From an uncultured Rhodocyclaceae bacterium (GTDB lineage: Bacteria; Pseudomonadota; Gammaproteobacteria; Burkholderiales; Rhodocyclaceae): DNA of 6,634 nucleotides. The translations under genes were made by a program, and so were the position numbers. The notes beneath the pieces were generated by a model, which saw only the letters and a list, made by a program, of their open reading frames with translations, was not told the DNA's origin and did no database searches. The number at the start of each line of letters is the position of its first letter. The stretch's first letter is position 1. The stretch lies in contig CAIYZZ010000294.1 in assembly GCA_903930805.1 (NCBI GenBank), positions 1 through 6,634 of the forward strand. The letters are read 5' to 3'. Of this stretch, positions 6,051-6,634 are shown piece after piece.

Positions 6051-6634
6051 TCAGGTGATTGTCGACTTCCACTTTGTCAGCACCTGCAGCTGCCCGAGCA
6101 AGGCCTCCCGCAGGCCAAAGAGTTCATTCAGCCTTGCCAAGGCGTCTGGAGTTCTGCCTAGGGACTGAAGATCTACCAACACCGCTGCCAACGCATGTAC
6201 ATCATGGTGTATTTGTTCGATGGTATGTAAGACTGGCTGAGTGCTATGGTTGGCGATATTTTCGACATCCAGCCACTTGCCGAAGCGGCATTGGTGAACG
6301 TCGAGAGGCGGCGGGATGTTACGCTGGCCCCTGAGGAAATCCTCGATCGCCGTAATCCAGACCCGATGCTCGACGCCGGCATAGAGCAGTGGTAAATCAG
6401 CGCGACTGACGACAGGCAGATTGTACCAAGAGGGATCGACGCGCCAGGCCGCTGCCCAGGCGGGAAAGTTGTCTGCCGGCATCGGGCGGGCGATACCGTA
6501 GCCCTGCGCCAGTTCACAGCCGAGTTGCAGCAGCATCGCGCCATGTTCCAGCGTCTCTACTCCTTCGGCGATCGCCTGCCTGTTGAACGCGGCAGCCAGG
6601 CTAAGCACCCCGTCCAGGATGGAAAGATCATCCG
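6051..6634 (-). CDS. EAL-domain protein with C-terminal CZB zinc-binding domain (5' partial)
   Basis: The frame is open to the right edge; a GTG at 6608 is in frame but not the true start, because the upstream codons encode DDLSILDG, which continues the EAL domain. Numbering from that GTG, IAEGVET (13-19) and LAQGYGIARPMP (33-44) are the last motifs of an EAL cyclic-di-GMP phosphodiesterase domain. The C-terminal half fits a CZB (chemoreceptor zinc-binding) domain: His81 and Trp84 in HRVW, Cys107 with FGKW (109-112), and His134-x3-His138. The Cys-to-His interval of 27 equals that recalled for E. coli DgcZ (Cys52, His79, His83), so all four zinc ligands appear present. The likely role is c-di-GMP turnover, or sensing if the EAL is degenerate, tuned by zinc. 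The catalytic EAL residues and any GGDEF, PAS or membrane parts lie outside the window. The gene ends 126 bp before lolC, with no clear terminator. Confidence 0.88.
   Translation of the reverse strand, partial: DDLSILDGVLSLAAAFNRQAIAEGVETLEHGAMLLQLGCELAQGYGIARPMPADNFPAWAAAWRVDPSWYNLPVVSRADLPLLYAGVEHRVWITAIEDFLRGQRNIPPPLDVHQCRFGKWLDVENIANHSTQPVLHTIEQIHHDVHALAAVLVDLQSLGRTPDALARLNELFGLREALLGQLQVLTKWKSTIT

Overview
The window looks like chromosomal DNA from a betaproteobacterium, possibly of the Rhodocyclales/Nitrosomonadales kind. The evidence is high G+C coding sequence, a single LolC/E-type permease paired with LolD, a full-length ComEC/Rec2 beside a DUF2062 membrane protein, and FIST and EAL signalling genes at the two edges. 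No rRNA, tRNA, CRISPR array, transposase or phage gene was seen. The lineage is an inference from gene content and protein style.

Layout from left to right: the first 53 codons of a FIST-domain protein (minus strand, cut by the left edge); an alpha/beta hydrolase (minus) whose start codon overlaps the stop codon of comEC by four bases; comEC (minus, 788 aa, complete DNA-uptake channel); a 15-bp divergent gap; a DUF2062 inner-membrane protein (plus); lolD (minus), whose 3' end overlaps the DUF2062 gene tail to tail by 111 bp; lolC (minus), overlapping the lolD start by 8 bp; a 126-bp intergenic region; and the C-terminal part of an EAL-domain protein with a CZB zinc-binding domain (minus, cut by the right edge).

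lolC and lolD form a translationally coupled pair that releases outer-membrane lipoproteins from the inner membrane to the LolA carrier. comEC and the hydrolase form a second coupled pair, and the FIST gene may be read with them. FIST and EAL-CZB are sensory/cyclic-di-GMP proteins with no evident tie to the central genes.

The signal that the genes do not explain is a near-identical repeat of about 27 bp in four copies (1597-1623, 3374-3400, 4020-4041, 5992-6017). Its invariant core is AAAGTCGGCGCTGGCRGGAC plus one more G. Two copies lie inside comEC, one in the lolD/DUF2062 overlap, and one upstream of lolC. The three coding copies are read in different frames or orientations and give unrelated peptides, so the conservation is at the DNA level. 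I cannot name this element. A REP-like dispersed repeat and an uptake-signal-like motif are the two readings worth testing.
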